Source: Capsicum annuum (lineage: Eukaryota > Streptophyta > Magnoliopsida > Solanales > Solanaceae). Taken from it: DNA of 64,000 nt. The DNA is taken from positions 13,339,652 through 13,403,651 of the forward strand of contig NC_061121.1 of assembly GCF_002878395.1 (NCBI RefSeq), written 5' to 3'. The notes under the pieces were generated by a model. It ran no database searches. It was not told the DNA's origin and saw only the letters and a program-made list of their open reading frames with translations. The translations under genes and the position numbers were made by a program. Each line of letters begins with the position of its first letter. Within the stretch, counting starts at the first letter, position 1. Shown in pieces: positions 23,801 through 35,772 of the stretch.

Positions 23801-24461
23801 ATGGTGGGCCGGGTCAGCTGGAACTTGGGCTGGTAGGCTGGTTGATATGGTGTTGGGCTTGGAAATTGGGCTGCTGAAATTAAAAGGGAAAAATGGGCTG
23901 ATTTGGCTACTTTTGGGAAAGGATAGATTATGTATAATTCGGGTTATTTAATAAATAACCCCAATTAGTTTAAGAGTTGGTCAGAATTTTCGACCATATT
24001 GAAAATCAAATGGTCAATTGCATTACAATTGTGGTCAATTTAATTTCAATTATGATCAAATTAAATAAATTGACTAAATTCTATTGAAATTCGATACTAA
24101 TTAATACCTCATTCAATCCCGAGCTTCTTGATTAATAAAATCAAACACATATCAATTCGAATAAATTATTTTCATGAACAAATGATGTTTAAATCAAGAT
24201 TGTAACCATTTGAATTTATTTTCAAGATGAGCCCCTTGATTAAAATATGATATTTCGTAAAATAAATATTTAAGTAATAAAATTATATAATTTCGTACAA
24301 TTGAATACGATAATATATAATCGCTACTTAAAATGAAAAAATTACGTACAAAATATTTTGAAAAGTTTTTATTCGGATGAAACAAATGTTTTAATTTTAT
24401 TAAAAACCGAAGAAACTCAGGATTAAATTTAGTCGTGGAGGGCAAAAATTAGGTGTCAACA
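20821..24461 (-). mobile_element. Tat/Ogre-like LTR, type B, apparently complete (3.64 kb, minus orientation)
   Basis: On the minus strand the LTR starts TGTTGACACCTAATTTTTGC at 24,461 and ends GCAAAACA at 20,821, followed by the primer-binding site. A TATATAAG box (minus strand, 23,319-23,326) lies about 1.1 kb from its start, marking the U3/R boundary region. It is collinear over about 2.2 kb with 12,104-14,280. The length is large but normal for this lineage. Open frames at 21,345-21,755, 23,576-23,951 and elsewhere are LTR sequence. The right neighbour (24,462-24,466, AAAAC) would be one target duplication; its partner was not found, so the far end of the element is rearranged. Confidence 0.85.
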
Positions 24462-25509
24462 AAAACAAAAGAGTCTTGTAGTTTTTAGGAGCTCTTTTTC
24501 TTTATGGTTTTTGTTTTCCACAGCTCAAAAGTTCAAAACAAATTATATTTTGAACTCATTTCTAAAAAAAAAACATCAAAAAAAATTTCCTTTTATTTCT
24601 CTAGCAAGCATTCATAATTCAAAATTTTTCAATTTTTTTTTCTAATAGGAGTTTTTTATATGAGAAAAATTCAAAAAAAGGGATGGTAGATTTGTACATT
24701 TCATATAATAAAAATATCAAAAAAAAAATTCTTTCATACTTGTTGGTGTCATTTTAATGTGAAGTGTCAAATTTAAAACTCAAAAAAGATTTTATTAACA
24801 TTTTCCATCGCCTATCTTTGGTCGTGCCTCTCTAGTTAGGGTTCAGCCAGTTTTTTAATCTTTAATTGTCCAATCTGGACAAACTACGCACAACTGATTC
24901 TCCTCTTTCTGGAGTGAGATACGTAGGCAGCCCTTCTAGAGTTCGGTGATTTTATTTAAAAAATTCAAAATAATATTTTCTTCACTCTTCATTTAGAGTA
25001 GGTGTAGGTGTTTCATATACATCTTAAAAAGAAAATTACAAAAAGATTTTCCTTTAATAGGTTCAAGTTTGATTTTGGTATGAAATTCAATATCAAAAAC
25101 CCAAAAAAAAAAAAAAAAATTGGTAATCATAGGTTTCATTTTGTATAGGGATTTAAAAGCTGAAAAAATTCAAAAAGAGTCTCGTCAATTCTTTTGACAC
25201 TTTATTTTCTTTTCTTCTTAAAGTTTCAAGAAAAATAAAGAAAAACAAAGAGCATTTGATTGGTCATTTTTTTTGTCAAACTTCATAAACTACGTAAACC
25301 TGATTCTCCGCTTTCGAGGGTGAGATATATAGGTGCCCTTCTTGGGTTAGATGATCTTTTCAAAAGAAAAAATAAAGAGAAACAAAAAGAGATTTTGAAA
25401 AAATATTGAACTCTAATGCATTTGTTATCTCTTGTTCAGTTAGTTTAAGGTGGTTGGTTTGTGGCATTTTGGCTGGTCCTCCATATTGCACCAAGTCAAA
25501 GAGAAAGTT
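24462..25509 (+). mobile_element. Leader region of the plus-strand Tat/Ogre-like element
   Basis: AT-rich leader containing two copies of the 'gattctcc(t/g)ctttc...gggtgagat(a/t)c(g/t)taggc' type segment (about 24,895-24,945 and 25,300-25,345), in the opposite orientation to those at 18,525-19,610. It leads directly into a gag start codon at 25,510. Its own 5' LTR is not adjacent; the type A LTR at 10,583 is the best candidate. Confidence 0.65.
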
Positions 25510-27346
25510 ATGGCCAACAAGGATAACGAGGTTGTTATCACTAGGGAGTTCGGGAAATGAGAATTTAGAAGCTAATGAAGAGATTTAGAAATTAAGGCAG
25601 CAAATGATAGAAATGCATCGAGTTTGGTCTAATGGGTTGCTGCCTCCTCCATTTTCCATTGATAATTTGGAATATCTCTCTAGCTTGCCTCCAGTATCAC
25701 ATGTACAAGGCCCTATTTTTGTTGACACACCACAGCATGCATCAGTATTTACTTTAGGGCAACACTATCCTAACACTTCTAATATTCTTCTTCTAGCTTC
25801 TCAATACAAACTACCATATACTCGGTTCCACCTGCAATTCCCATTTTTGCAGCTCCACCCCCACATGAAGCTCGTACTTCTGATGGCCATCCAACGGTTG
25901 TGCTTTCTCACTCTGTAAGCGAGCCTGTATTGAATATTTCTGATGATTAACATTATGCTCTTGAGCCCACATTTAACTTAACTAGTCCTTATGGCTACAC
26001 TTACCTGCCTGAATTTTCTCTTAATGCTAAAAGCCTGTTACGACAGAAGAACAAGAAGAAATGACCAGAAAATTAAGAACTTTGGAACTGGTTATGAAGA
26101 ACTTCTAAGGATTTGGGGGTACAAAAGTGTCTCATATAAAGATCTGTGTATATTTCAAAGTGTTAATCTCCATCTTGGTTTTAAAATACCAAAGTTTGAG
26201 AAGTATAATGGACATGATAATCCTGTAGCATATTTGAGACTTTATTGTAACCAACTAAGGGGTACTGGAGGGAAGAAAGAATTACTAATGGCTTATTTCG
26301 GTGAGAGTCTTTCAGGTTTAACTTCAGAATGGTTTGTTGACCAAGACATCAACAAGTAGAATAGTTGGGATGACCTATCTAATAAATTCATGCAACAATT
26401 CCAATATAATGTGGAGTTGATTCCTGATGAGAAATCCCCAATTAATATGAAGAAGAAAAGTACTGAAAGTTTTAGAGAGTATGCAATTAGATGGAGTGAA
26501 CAAGCTACTAGGGTTAAACCGCTAATGAAAGAAAGCAAGATAGTGGAGGTATTTATTCAAGCGTAGGATGAAATATATCATCAACACTTGTTACCTGCAT
26601 TAGGAAAGTCATTTATTAAGGTCCTCAAAATGGGGGAGATGATAGAGGATGGAATTAAGACCGGTCGCATTATGAGTTTTGCAATATTGAAAACACTACT
26701 CAAGTAATTCAAAAGGGTTCAAGAAGTGTTGGGGGGAAGAAGACTGAGAAAGATGCATCTTCTATTGAAATTAGACAATGGGCACGGTCAAGAAGACCAC
26801 GTCGTCTTTACCCTGAGGCTCAAGCTCAAGCTCAAGCTCATACCCAAGCTCTACATAATCGCTCCCAAATTCCATTATACTTCATTTCCCCATCTCCATA
26901 TCTAGTATACAATGCACAACCTCATGTTCAACACCCATTATACCCACAATGGCACATACCAACTCCTCAGAGTCATCCTCCAACTCCATAAACATACCAA
27001 AGCCCTTCTAGGCTCGATTTTTTTATCAAAGCCAAACAATAAAATGAGGCAGAAGTCGAGGGATAGTTCCACACCAATAGGATAGTCATATGCCAGTTTA
27101 TTCGAGAGATTGGTACAGTCAGGCATGATCACTTATCTTCTTGGGAACACTCCTAACCCATATTTAAGAAATTTTAATCCTAATATACGATATGCATATC
27201 ATTCTGATGTTCAGGGTCACAGTATTAAATATTGTCTTTCTTTGAAAAGAGAAATAGAAAAGATTATTCAAGATAAATCAATTATGGTGCAGAAAATTGA
27301 CAATGGTAAAAGCTCTAGTCATGCTGATGTGCAAACCAGTGGCTAA
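25510..27346 (+). pseudogene. Retrotransposon gag (Ty3-gypsy, Tat/Ogre lineage), broken
   Basis: The frame begins MANKDNEVVITREFGK at 25,510 and is stopped by TGA two residues after GK. Recognisable downstream pieces are FKIPKFEKYNGHDNPVAYLR, LRGTGGKKELLMAYFGESLS, SEWFVDQDINK (about 26,185-26,357), then SFREYAIRWSEQATRVKP and a region ending in YHSDVQGHSIKYCLSLKREI (about 27,195-27,255), which resembles a C-H-x-GH-x-C zinc-binding segment. An (AQ)n stretch lies near 26,818-26,846. These match the capsid-type gag of Tat-lineage elements, the protein that packages the element's RNA. Many stops and frameshifts interrupt it. No protease, reverse transcriptase or integrase frame follows before the 3' LTR. 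Confidence 0.85.
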
Positions 27347-27810
27347 GATGTCAGGCTCAACAATTAAGAAGTTACTCCTTTCCTTAATAGGAAGAGGTCT
27401 GGTAGTTTATTTTATTTTCTTTTCTATTATCCGAATTATTGTAGGTTTGTAGTTTAGGATCTATCTTGTTTTGTCCCTTTGTCGTTTATATTCAAACCCT
27501 TCTATCTTTCATTTCAATTAAATAGAGAGTCCCTTTTTCCATTATGTTTAAATATGTGTTGTTTGTTTGTTTTCTTTACACAGTACATTTTATGTTGATT
27601 CTAATAATATGACGTGCATGCAGAATTTTTATCCAGATCTTAAAATCCAATTTAATCATGAAACGTTAAATTAGAGGGATAAAGTTAGACAAAGCATCTG
27701 AGAAAATAAGTAGAGTGTTGAGACATTTGGTGGCAAGTTGAAGCCTTCTTTGAAAATTAAGTTAATTATTTTGAGAATCACAAGAATAACTTAGTCATCA
27801 ATTGAAAGGT
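27347..27810 (+). mobile_element. Post-gag region of the Tat-like element
   Basis: T-rich sequence with stop codons in all frames. It ends at AAGGT (27,806-27,810), the left copy of the solo LTR target duplication. Confidence 0.5.
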
Positions 27811-30050
27811 TGTAATACCCCGTACGTTCTTAGCACAGCTCAACCCTTAATTCTTGCATAAGACACTTAGAACCTAAAAATAAAACTAAGTGTTGAGGGA
27901 CTTAATCACATTTTGACCTCTTAACTTAGAGAATTTTTAAGTTGACCTTCTGGGCTCCGCGATGATGGTTTTTGAGTTGATTTGTATTTAGGAGTGTAAG
28001 GATCATGTCTTAGGGAAGTATCAAAATTTTCGAATGAGGGATGAGCCGTATTTGGATTGCAGTTCCAGTATCCCAACGCGATTAGGCCGTATCGCACCAG
28101 TAATCATGATGGCACAAGTACCGTGTCGTGGTGACATGCTAAATCACACTCATGTTTGGATCTCAATTCTAGTAGCTTAACGCGATTCCACCGCATCACA
28201 CCAGTAATAGCGGTGAGATAGTCATCGTGTCACACCAAGCCAATAAACGGTATTTTAGTTGGGACTTTAAATCACAAAGGGCATTTAGGTCAATTACCCT
28301 CTCCCTAAGTCGTAAATACATAAGATTTGATGTTATTGTAAGCACAATATACTCATTCCTCACCAAATTTCTCTCCAAGAAACCCTAAAACTTCAACTTT
28401 AACTTCAAGAAATCCAAAGCTTCATCATTCCCTCTTCAAGATAATCAAGAATCCAAGTTTTCGGGTTCAAGAAACTTCAATAAAAAGCTTCAAGAACATC
28501 ATTAGGAATTCAAAGTTCAAGTTTCTACATAAATTTAACCTAATAAGGTATGTGGGGTTATGAACAAAGATACTCTTTCATCCTTGTACCCAAACTTGTT
28601 TTTAACTTTAGATTTCATGATTTGCAAATTAGGGTCCATACCCAAACCACTTCGTTTTGAGTTTATGAATTTACAAGTGATATATGTATTGAAGTGAATG
28701 TTTACCTCATCTATTTATGCTATGACTTGAAGGTTTATATCATGAATTGCACTTCTTTATTGTGAATTGATATTGTTGAATGATTTCAAGGTGATTGTTG
28801 AGAATGAAGCTTTATTGTGAAATTCTAAAAATTTAAGTACATATACTTTAAACCCAAGTAAGAGTTTTGAGATTTCAAGAATACTATGATCTTAAGCCCT
28901 CTTTTATAAGTTGTTTTACCAAGATTTAAGAAAGAAATTGATCTTTTGATCCTAATCTAAGATAAGAAATCCACCTTGTTCATATAGTTTATGAGTTAAA
29001 GCAAAGAGAAGCATAACTAGTTTTCTTTATAAACCTTTATGCTATTTTAAGGTGGATTTTCCTAAAGTCTGAGCGATAAGTATGGGAGTAGTATTTAGCA
29101 CTGAGTTGGGTATGATTCTCAGGTTTCATGCCCCAGAACTATGCGCCACCATAGGTTTAAGTTCCCATAGTGGTACAAGTCATTTATCACTTAAGATAAA
29201 GTTCTATTTTGATGGCAAAGGTAGAATATCTCTCCCCAACGTGGAAGATGTTGGACTTCATGACAGGTCACATGATTTATGTCGGTTAGAAGAAACTACC
29301 AATAGAAAGAGTAAAAGTACAGCTTCTAGAACTAAGTGTGATGGCTCACAAAGACTGTCTTTATGCTCTGTTACATTATGTTTATATTTTGTATCTTTTG
29401 ATTTATTCAAGCCAAGGTGAGTCATTCACACTTAGCGTGCATTCTTTACAAGTTATATGTTAATTTAGTTGCTGCTTTTACTTATGCATTCACCCTCGCA
29501 TGCTCAGTACATTCCAAAAGTACTGATCCACATATATGTCTATGTGCTACATTGTTTAATAATGTACGTTCAGGTGCTCAGTTCCTATAGTATGATTGTT
29601 CGTGAGCATCTCTATCTATGATTGTTCGTGAGCATCTCTATCTATATCCCGACAGTTGGTGAGTCCTCATAGTGAGGGGACCTATTTATTCAGATTTTCA
29701 TCTTTATAAAGTAATTTGTTCAGTTGTTTTCAGTCAGTTTGAGTCAGCTAGGGGTCTATCCTAGCGGCTTTCTAGTTAGTAGTAGTAAAGGTTTGTCCGA
29801 CTGTTAGATACATTTCAGATTTTAAGTGTTGGTTTGCCAGATTTCTAAGTTAAATGTTTTCAGATATTATGTTCAATTAAATTTAGCATGGTTCAGACGG
29901 TAATTCAGTATTCCAATATTATCGCATGCTTAGATTATCTTTGTCTAAGTTTTAGAGCTTATAGAAGGCTTACAGGGTTAGCTTGGGGCTATTTGTTATC
30001 TTGAGTATCGTATGATATCTCGGGACACATTTTCAGGGCATTACAAAGGC
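27806..30050 (+). mobile_element. Solo LTR (2,235 bp) of a second gypsy-type family
   Basis: The LTR runs from TGTAATACCCCGTACG at 27,811 to GGGCATTACA at 30,045, flanked by AAGGT (27,806) and AAGGC (30,046): a 5-bp duplication with one transition. No internal coding sequence or second LTR is present. It differs from the solo LTR at 15,813. A 28-base segment ending in 'gagcatctctatctat' is duplicated in tandem at about 29,587-29,645. The open frame at 29,082-29,420 lies within the LTR and is not recognised. Confidence 0.85.
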
Positions 30051-31959
30051 ATGTCTCAATTAAGTCAAATAGTGGATGTGTAATCCTATATCAAGAGGAA
30101 CAAAAAGAAAATAAGCTCTACAAAAGCATGAGTCATTTGATGTGAGGGATGTACTACAAAAGTGGAGTTGTATGTTGGACAAAGTGTAGAAGTAGTGACG
30201 CACAAGCTCAGTTAAAGTTAGTATTGTAAAAATGTCACAAATGATCTTCATCCTTCACTATCATATTACATGATATGTACTTGCATTTTCAAGAATTGAT
30301 ATGATGAAGGCATTTCATTCTACTATCCAAACATTGAGGCATCCTTTGTTTACCCTTTTTGAGCTTTAGTTCTGTTTTCTTTCATACCCCTCTTTTGGAA
30401 TCAGGATAGAGTCAACAAAGCTCAAAAGAAAAGTGTCGAGCAAAAGAATAGAATCAGAAAAGCTTCAAAAAAGGAGAAAAATATGTCCAAAAAGAAAGAA
30501 AAAAGAAGAGTGTCAAGAAAAATAGAGTCAGAAAAATTCCAAAGAGAAAAGAGCCAATAAAAGTAAAAAAGAAGAAAAGAGATCAGATTCAAGCGAAAGA
30601 ACAAGTTGTCGAAACTACGTTTGACCTAATTCTCCTCTTTCGGGGGTGAGATACGTAGGCTACCCTACTCTAGGCTCGGTCCAACCACATAAAAAATTTA
30701 AATTGCCCAGTCAAAACAAATTGGGCATGAGTTAATCTTTGTAGTTTGAGTTGATTCCAAATGTTGTAAGTCCCACCCCACTTCAAGTGTCGTTTAGGCC
30801 TTATGCCATCCTTTTATTCTTACACTATCCAATAGCCAATAATTACAACCAAAGAAAGACCTTCAGATCAATCTTTGAGAATGTTAAGGATAAGCATTCA
30901 ATGGATATGATGATGCATTTTGAGAACTACTTATCTTCCTTATCATAAGGAATTGGGAGAGAAATAAAATAAGAGAGTCTTATCAGTGAAAATCCTCACG
31001 GACACCATAAGACAATTGTGAGTTGAAAAAAAAAGAGAGAATTTTGTTGGTGAAAACCCTCACGGATACCGTAAAAAATGGTGAGCTGAAGAAAATGAGA
31101 GAGACTTGTTGGCAAAAACCCTTAAGACGACACTAGACGAATGAGGTCTGTGAGTGCAATTGACCTATAGAAGCAACTCAATTTTAGGGTCATTAGCTCA
31201 ACAACAACTGGTGAAAGTTGGGATAGAAAGATCAGACAGTTTAATCCAAATGCATGTCATAATCATTAGAGTTGTCTGACACTTTTAGATGATTTTTTTC
31301 TTTTCTCTACTTCAATGGGGACATTCATTGTGTGTTCTTTCTTTTTTATATTTCTATTTTTGATTTCTTGAGTCATTTATTCAAATGGAAAGTCATTTTT
31401 CTTGTGTCTTTGAGTTAAATGAATGTCAAAGCAAGTGAGAAAAGATTTCAAAACTGGCTACCAACTTCTTAAATTGCACAAAGCAAGACAAAAGGCCAGC
31501 ACATAAAAGAAAAAAGATTGTGAGACGAACAAGGCATGCAGAAAGTTGTTGTCAATAGACAAATGTGGGGGATTCATAGAAATACCAAGATTAAAAGGGG
31601 GTTATCTGAGAAACATAGCAAAGCAGAGATACTATGTTTGTTTTAGATCCACTCTTAATAATCTGAATTTGGATCAATGGTGCAGCAAAACCATGATATG
31701 TCAATAGCTGAAAGTAAGATTACAGGTGAAAAGTGCAGGAGCAATCACCTCAAAAGCTAAAGCTGCATGCCAACCACCATATTCTTAAACTCATAAGTTT
31801 ACTTTATATGAAACAGGAACATATGTTACCTTTAAATCAAGAACTTCAGAGCCTAAAATATCAAAAGACACATTACCTCACTTTTGCGAATGCAAGAGGC
31901 AGTATTACTTAGCAGGTTTGGTAATTAAAACCATGGTAAAAACTCAAAATCCAATATAT
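30051..31959 (+). mobile_element. Non-coding internal region of the plus-strand Tat-like element
   Basis: Contains another leader-type segment (30,610-30,665, 'gacctaattctcctctttcg...gagatacgtaggc') and three related 'gttggtgaaaaccctcacggataccgta' type segments (30,985-31,140). Neither strand has a pol-like frame. The leader segment again downstream of gag is odd and suggests an internal rearrangement or duplication. Confidence 0.55.
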
Positions 31960-32460
31960 CTAAGAGACACACTTCCTTGATTGGGTAATTTGGGTTCATT
32001 TATTAGGAGATGCAACTTTCTAAATTAAACCTTCACTCCTAGAAATCACATTTTCTGGTTGAATCCTTTCATCTAATCTTTAGGAGACACATTTGCTTGT
32101 CTAGGTAATTTATGTGGCATTTGTAAGGAGAAGTATTTCTTTGTTTGAATAATTCAAGCAACATTTGTAAGGAGACACATTTCCTTGTCTAGGTAATTTA
32201 AGTGGAATTTTTAAAGAGACACACTTCCTTGTTGGTATTCAAGTTTCACTTGTTAGGTGGTTCACTTCCTAACTTAATCCTTGACTCCTAAAAAATGAAA
32301 TTTCTAGTCGAGTCATTCCACTTGACCCTTAGGAGAAACTCTTCCTTGTTGGTATTCAAGTTTCGCTCGTTAGGTGGTTCACATCCTAACTTAAGCCTTG
32401 ACTTCTAGAAAATGAAATTTCTAGTCGATTCATTCGACTTGACCCTTAGGAGACACACTT
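31960..32460 (+). repeat. 117-bp minisatellite, left part
   Basis: Units contain 'aggagacacacttccttgtt', 'ttaggtggttcacttcctaa' and 'gactcctaggaaatgaaatt'. Regular spacing of 117 bases is clear at about 32,214, 32,331 and 32,448; earlier units are shorter and irregular. The array is split by the element at 32,461-35,772 and continues after it. Minisatellites in untranslated parts of Ogre/Tat elements are a known feature. Confidence 0.85.
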
Positions 32461-33083
32461 TGATACAAGACAGCCCAAGAACATAAGAAAACAAACACAA
32501 AAATAGTCCACTAGTTCAAGGAACTATGGACCTCTTTTGGTGACCCCTCTCGGATTAAAGAACACAACAAGAACACCATGTAATGAGGTGTTTAACACCT
32601 AATTTCTAGAAGAAAACCAAACTATATTATGACAATAAAAATGAAGAACAACAATGTTACAACCAGAATAACAACAACACAAACTACAAGATTAGGACAA
32701 GAAACAAAGATAAATAGTTAGACAAGTGTTGATGTAGTTTTAAAAACCCAAGAGCATATTCACTCTTGGACCTTTAACATTTCATACAACAAACAACTAA
32801 CTCTTACAATGATACACAAGGGGCATCCACCTCTCAAAGCACCAAAGTCTCAAGCTTTTCAACACACAAGAGAATCCACCCTTATGCTATGCCCTAATTT
32901 CAGTTTTGAGAAACTCTCTCACAAGAGTAGTGTCTTCAATACTAAGCATAAACTAAGAAACTAAACCCTACAAGGTTCTATTTATACAATATTACAAATA
33001 ATAGAGAAATGGCAAAAGCGCCCTTTAGTGACTAGTCTTCAAAAATACTCAAAAGTGTCATGATCATGATCATACTTGTATCA
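32461..33083 (-). repeat. 3' LTR of the gag-only element (623 bp)
   Basis: Ends in the perfect inverted pair TGATACAAG / CTTGTATCA. It matches 35,132-35,772 with scattered substitutions and a small indel (the other copy has extra bases near 35,345). Confidence 0.9.
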
Positions 33084-33150
33084 TCCTCTTCATCTTGAAA
33101 GGAATTTGACCACAAATTCACGGGCTCACCTCTTTTCCATACTCTTCATT

Positions 33151-34547
33151 TTACACTTCGGCTTTTTTTTGCTCTCCATCTTGCGGTTTGTCATCATTCT
33201 TAACCAATTCAATGCCCATATCTTCTCCAAGATAGTACAATCTACCCCCTCTTAGGATCATATTCCACTGGTTTGGGCACTCACTAGCCTTGTGCCCCCA
33301 CCCTTGACACTTAAAGCATTGAAACCCCTTGGGATTGGAAGTAGAATTCAATTTACCTTCATACCTTGGAGGATATTTTTGGAAACCCTTAGTGGCCTCG
33401 GGTTGAGTCGCCATGAATGAGTTTTCTTTGAGCTCCCTCTCAACCTCTAAAGCCGCATGGAAGATGCCATCTATGGTGTCAAATTTTTGAAGTGTTATGC
33501 GAGTGGAGATGTCCTTGTTTAACCCAACCTTGAGGTGCACAATGTCATGACTTACTTGCTCGCCTCGGTGGTCAAGTTTCAACATCAATTGTTGAAATTC
33601 ATCGTAGTAATCTATGACACTCTTGCTCCCTTGCCTCAAATTATACAATTTGGCAAGAATCTCATGCCTATAAGTCTCGGGAAAGTACCATTGCCGCATA
33701 AGGTTCTTCAACTAAAACCAAGAAAGAGGTTGTCCCCCAATCATCTCATTCCCAAACTGTTTAACATACTCCCACCATGTATTAGAATACCCTTCAAAGT
33801 GAGCTATAGCATAACAACTTTTTTTTTCTTCGATGAGATCATTAAGTTGGAAGATATTATCACAAGATGACTCCCATACAAGTTAGGCTTCAGGATCACT
33901 CTCATCTTTGAAAATGGGAAGGCTTACTTTGATGGAATTGAGACGTACATCTCGGTTTGGATGGCCATATCTCACCTCTCGGTCTAACTCTTCATGTCTA
34001 CCCCTCATTCTTTCTTCCCTCAAGTAAACATCATCATACGACCCATAACCACCATGTTGTTCTCCCCTACCATATCCCTCAACATAGATGGGTCTATTTA
34101 GGTTAAGTGGAGCTTGTAGTGGCGGGATTGGATTTGTATAGGAGGTCTTTGGTCAAGTGGAGTTTGGATGAGAGGGTCTGGGTTTGGTGGTGGTATTTGG
34201 GTTCCAAGCCATTCTTGTTGGACTTGGTGGAGTGGAGGATGGTTTGGTCTATCTTGTTCTTGGCTTCAGGAGTAGAGATTGGTTGGATTTGTGGCAATTG
34301 GTAGATATAGCATTTGGTGCATGGTCCTGGGAGTATTAGTTGGGGAATTGTTTTGAGGTGTGGAAGGTCGACTCTTTTGGCTTTCCACACGTTCTAATCT
34401 CCCACTTATTGATGTCACATCCATATCTAATTTCTCAAGACCCACATTTAACCTATCCATATCTCTGGACATAGTTTCAAGGCGAGCCAAAATGAGATTG
34501 ATGGCATTATTATCCATTGTTTGAGCATTTGAAGCCTCAGATTTCAT
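33151..34547 (-). pseudogene. gag of the gag-only LTR element, interrupted by stops
   Basis: Minus-strand frame starting MKSEASNAQTMDNNAINLIL at 34,547 with a coiled-coil-like heptad stretch (IDLILARLETMSRDMDRLN type, to about 34,270). A central gag core follows (SYAIAHFEGYSNTWWEYVKQ region, about 33,715-33,900, with TAA and TAG stops). The longest intact piece (33,151-33,711, 186 residues) includes YDEFQQLMLKLDHRGEQVSH and a CCHC zinc knuckle CFKCQGWGHKASEC (about 33,280-33,320). The zinc knuckle binds the element's RNA. The order coiled coil, Retrotrans_gag core, zinc knuckle is complete for a gag polyprotein, but the stops mean this copy cannot make it in one piece. Confidence 0.85.
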
Positions 34548-35131
34548 TGTGGTTATATCAAAAATAACCCTTCAAGTTACGGTCCAACAAGACACTCAAT
34601 TAGTCCACAACGCCACACACTACAATACAATACAAATTCTACAAAACAAAACACACGTGAGTTCAAAACAACCTCCCATAATGAGATCCCACCTTCAGGT
34701 TTCTTCAAACTCAAGCTTAACAATGGTGGATGGCTCAAATAACCTCCAATTTAGCTCAAATTCTAATCCTATACTCCTATAGTGTTAGAGAACACAAATC
34801 TAACACTAAAAATACAAGATAAACACAAATTCAAAAACTCAAAATTTGACCTAGGGTCAAAAACGGGTTTAGTTTTTTGGGGGGGTATTTTCAATTTTGA
34901 CACATCTTTTTTGTAGGGATTTTCAATTTCTAGACTCTAATAGTGTCAGGTAACAAGGATCTAACACTAGAAACACACAAAACACACAAAAAACAAGTTT
35001 TTTTGAAAGACCCTAAAAACTTGAACAGTAACTTTTTTTCTTTTTCTTTCTTCACTGTTTTTTTATTTTCAAGATAACAATCCCAAGATTGATTTTGGTG
35101 GAACAAAATCAAACCTTGATATGATACCAAA

Positions 35132-35772
35132 TGATACAATACATCCCAATAACACAAGAAAACAAACACCAAAATAGTTCACTAGTTCAAGGAACTATGG
35201 ACCTCTTTTGGTGACCCCTCTCGGATTCAAGAACACAAAAAGAACATCATGAAATGAGGTGTTTAACACCTAATTTCCAGTAGCACACCGAACTATATTA
35301 TGACAATAAAAATAAATAACAACAATATTACAACCACAATAACCAAACGGCTTGAACAACAACAATACAAACTACAAGATTAGGACAAGAAACAAAGATA
35401 GATAGTTAGACAACTGTTGATGTAGTTTTAACAACCCAAGAGCATATTCACTCTTAGAACTTTAAAAATTCATACAACAAACACCTAACTCTTACAATGA
35501 CACAAGAGGCAAATCCACCTCTCAAAGCACCAAAGTCTCAAGCTTTGCAACACACAAGAGAATCCACCCTTATGCTATGCCTTAATTTCAGTTTTGAGAA
35601 CTCTCTCTCACAAGAGTAGTGTATTCAATATCAAGCATAAACTAAGAAAATAAACCCTACAAGGTTCTATTTATACAACATTACAAATAATAGAGAAATG
35701 ACAAAAGAGCTCTTTAGTGACTAGTCTTCAAAAATACTCAAAAGTGTCATAATCATAATCATACATGTATCA
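35132..35772 (-). repeat. 5' LTR of the gag-only element (641 bp)
   Basis: Partner of 32,461-33,083. The adjoining priming site on its inner side shows that this is the 5' LTR when read on the minus strand. Confidence 0.9.

Larger units (their letters stand above)
32461..35772 (-). mobile_element. Complete non-autonomous gag-only LTR retrotransposon (TR-GAG type, 3.3 kb)
   Basis: Two LTRs, 32,461-33,083 and 35,132-35,772, start TGATACAA and end GTATCA. The element is flanked by a perfect 5-bp duplication CACTT (32,456-32,460 and 35,773-35,777). It reads on the minus strand: TGGTATCA, matching the initiator-Met tRNA priming site, lies three bases inside the right LTR (35,120-35,128), and a purine-rich tract (AAGATGAAGAGGA, minus strand) adjoins the left LTR at 33,084-33,096. 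The only coding content is gag (33,151-34,547). It has no protease, reverse transcriptase or integrase, so it must have moved using another element's enzymes. Size and content fit the TR-GAG class. Confidence 0.9.

Noticed and set aside
23576..23951. Two overlapping plus-strand frames of 86 and 108 codons
   Set aside because: They lie in the U3 part of a type B LTR that reads on the minus strand. No motif was recognised.
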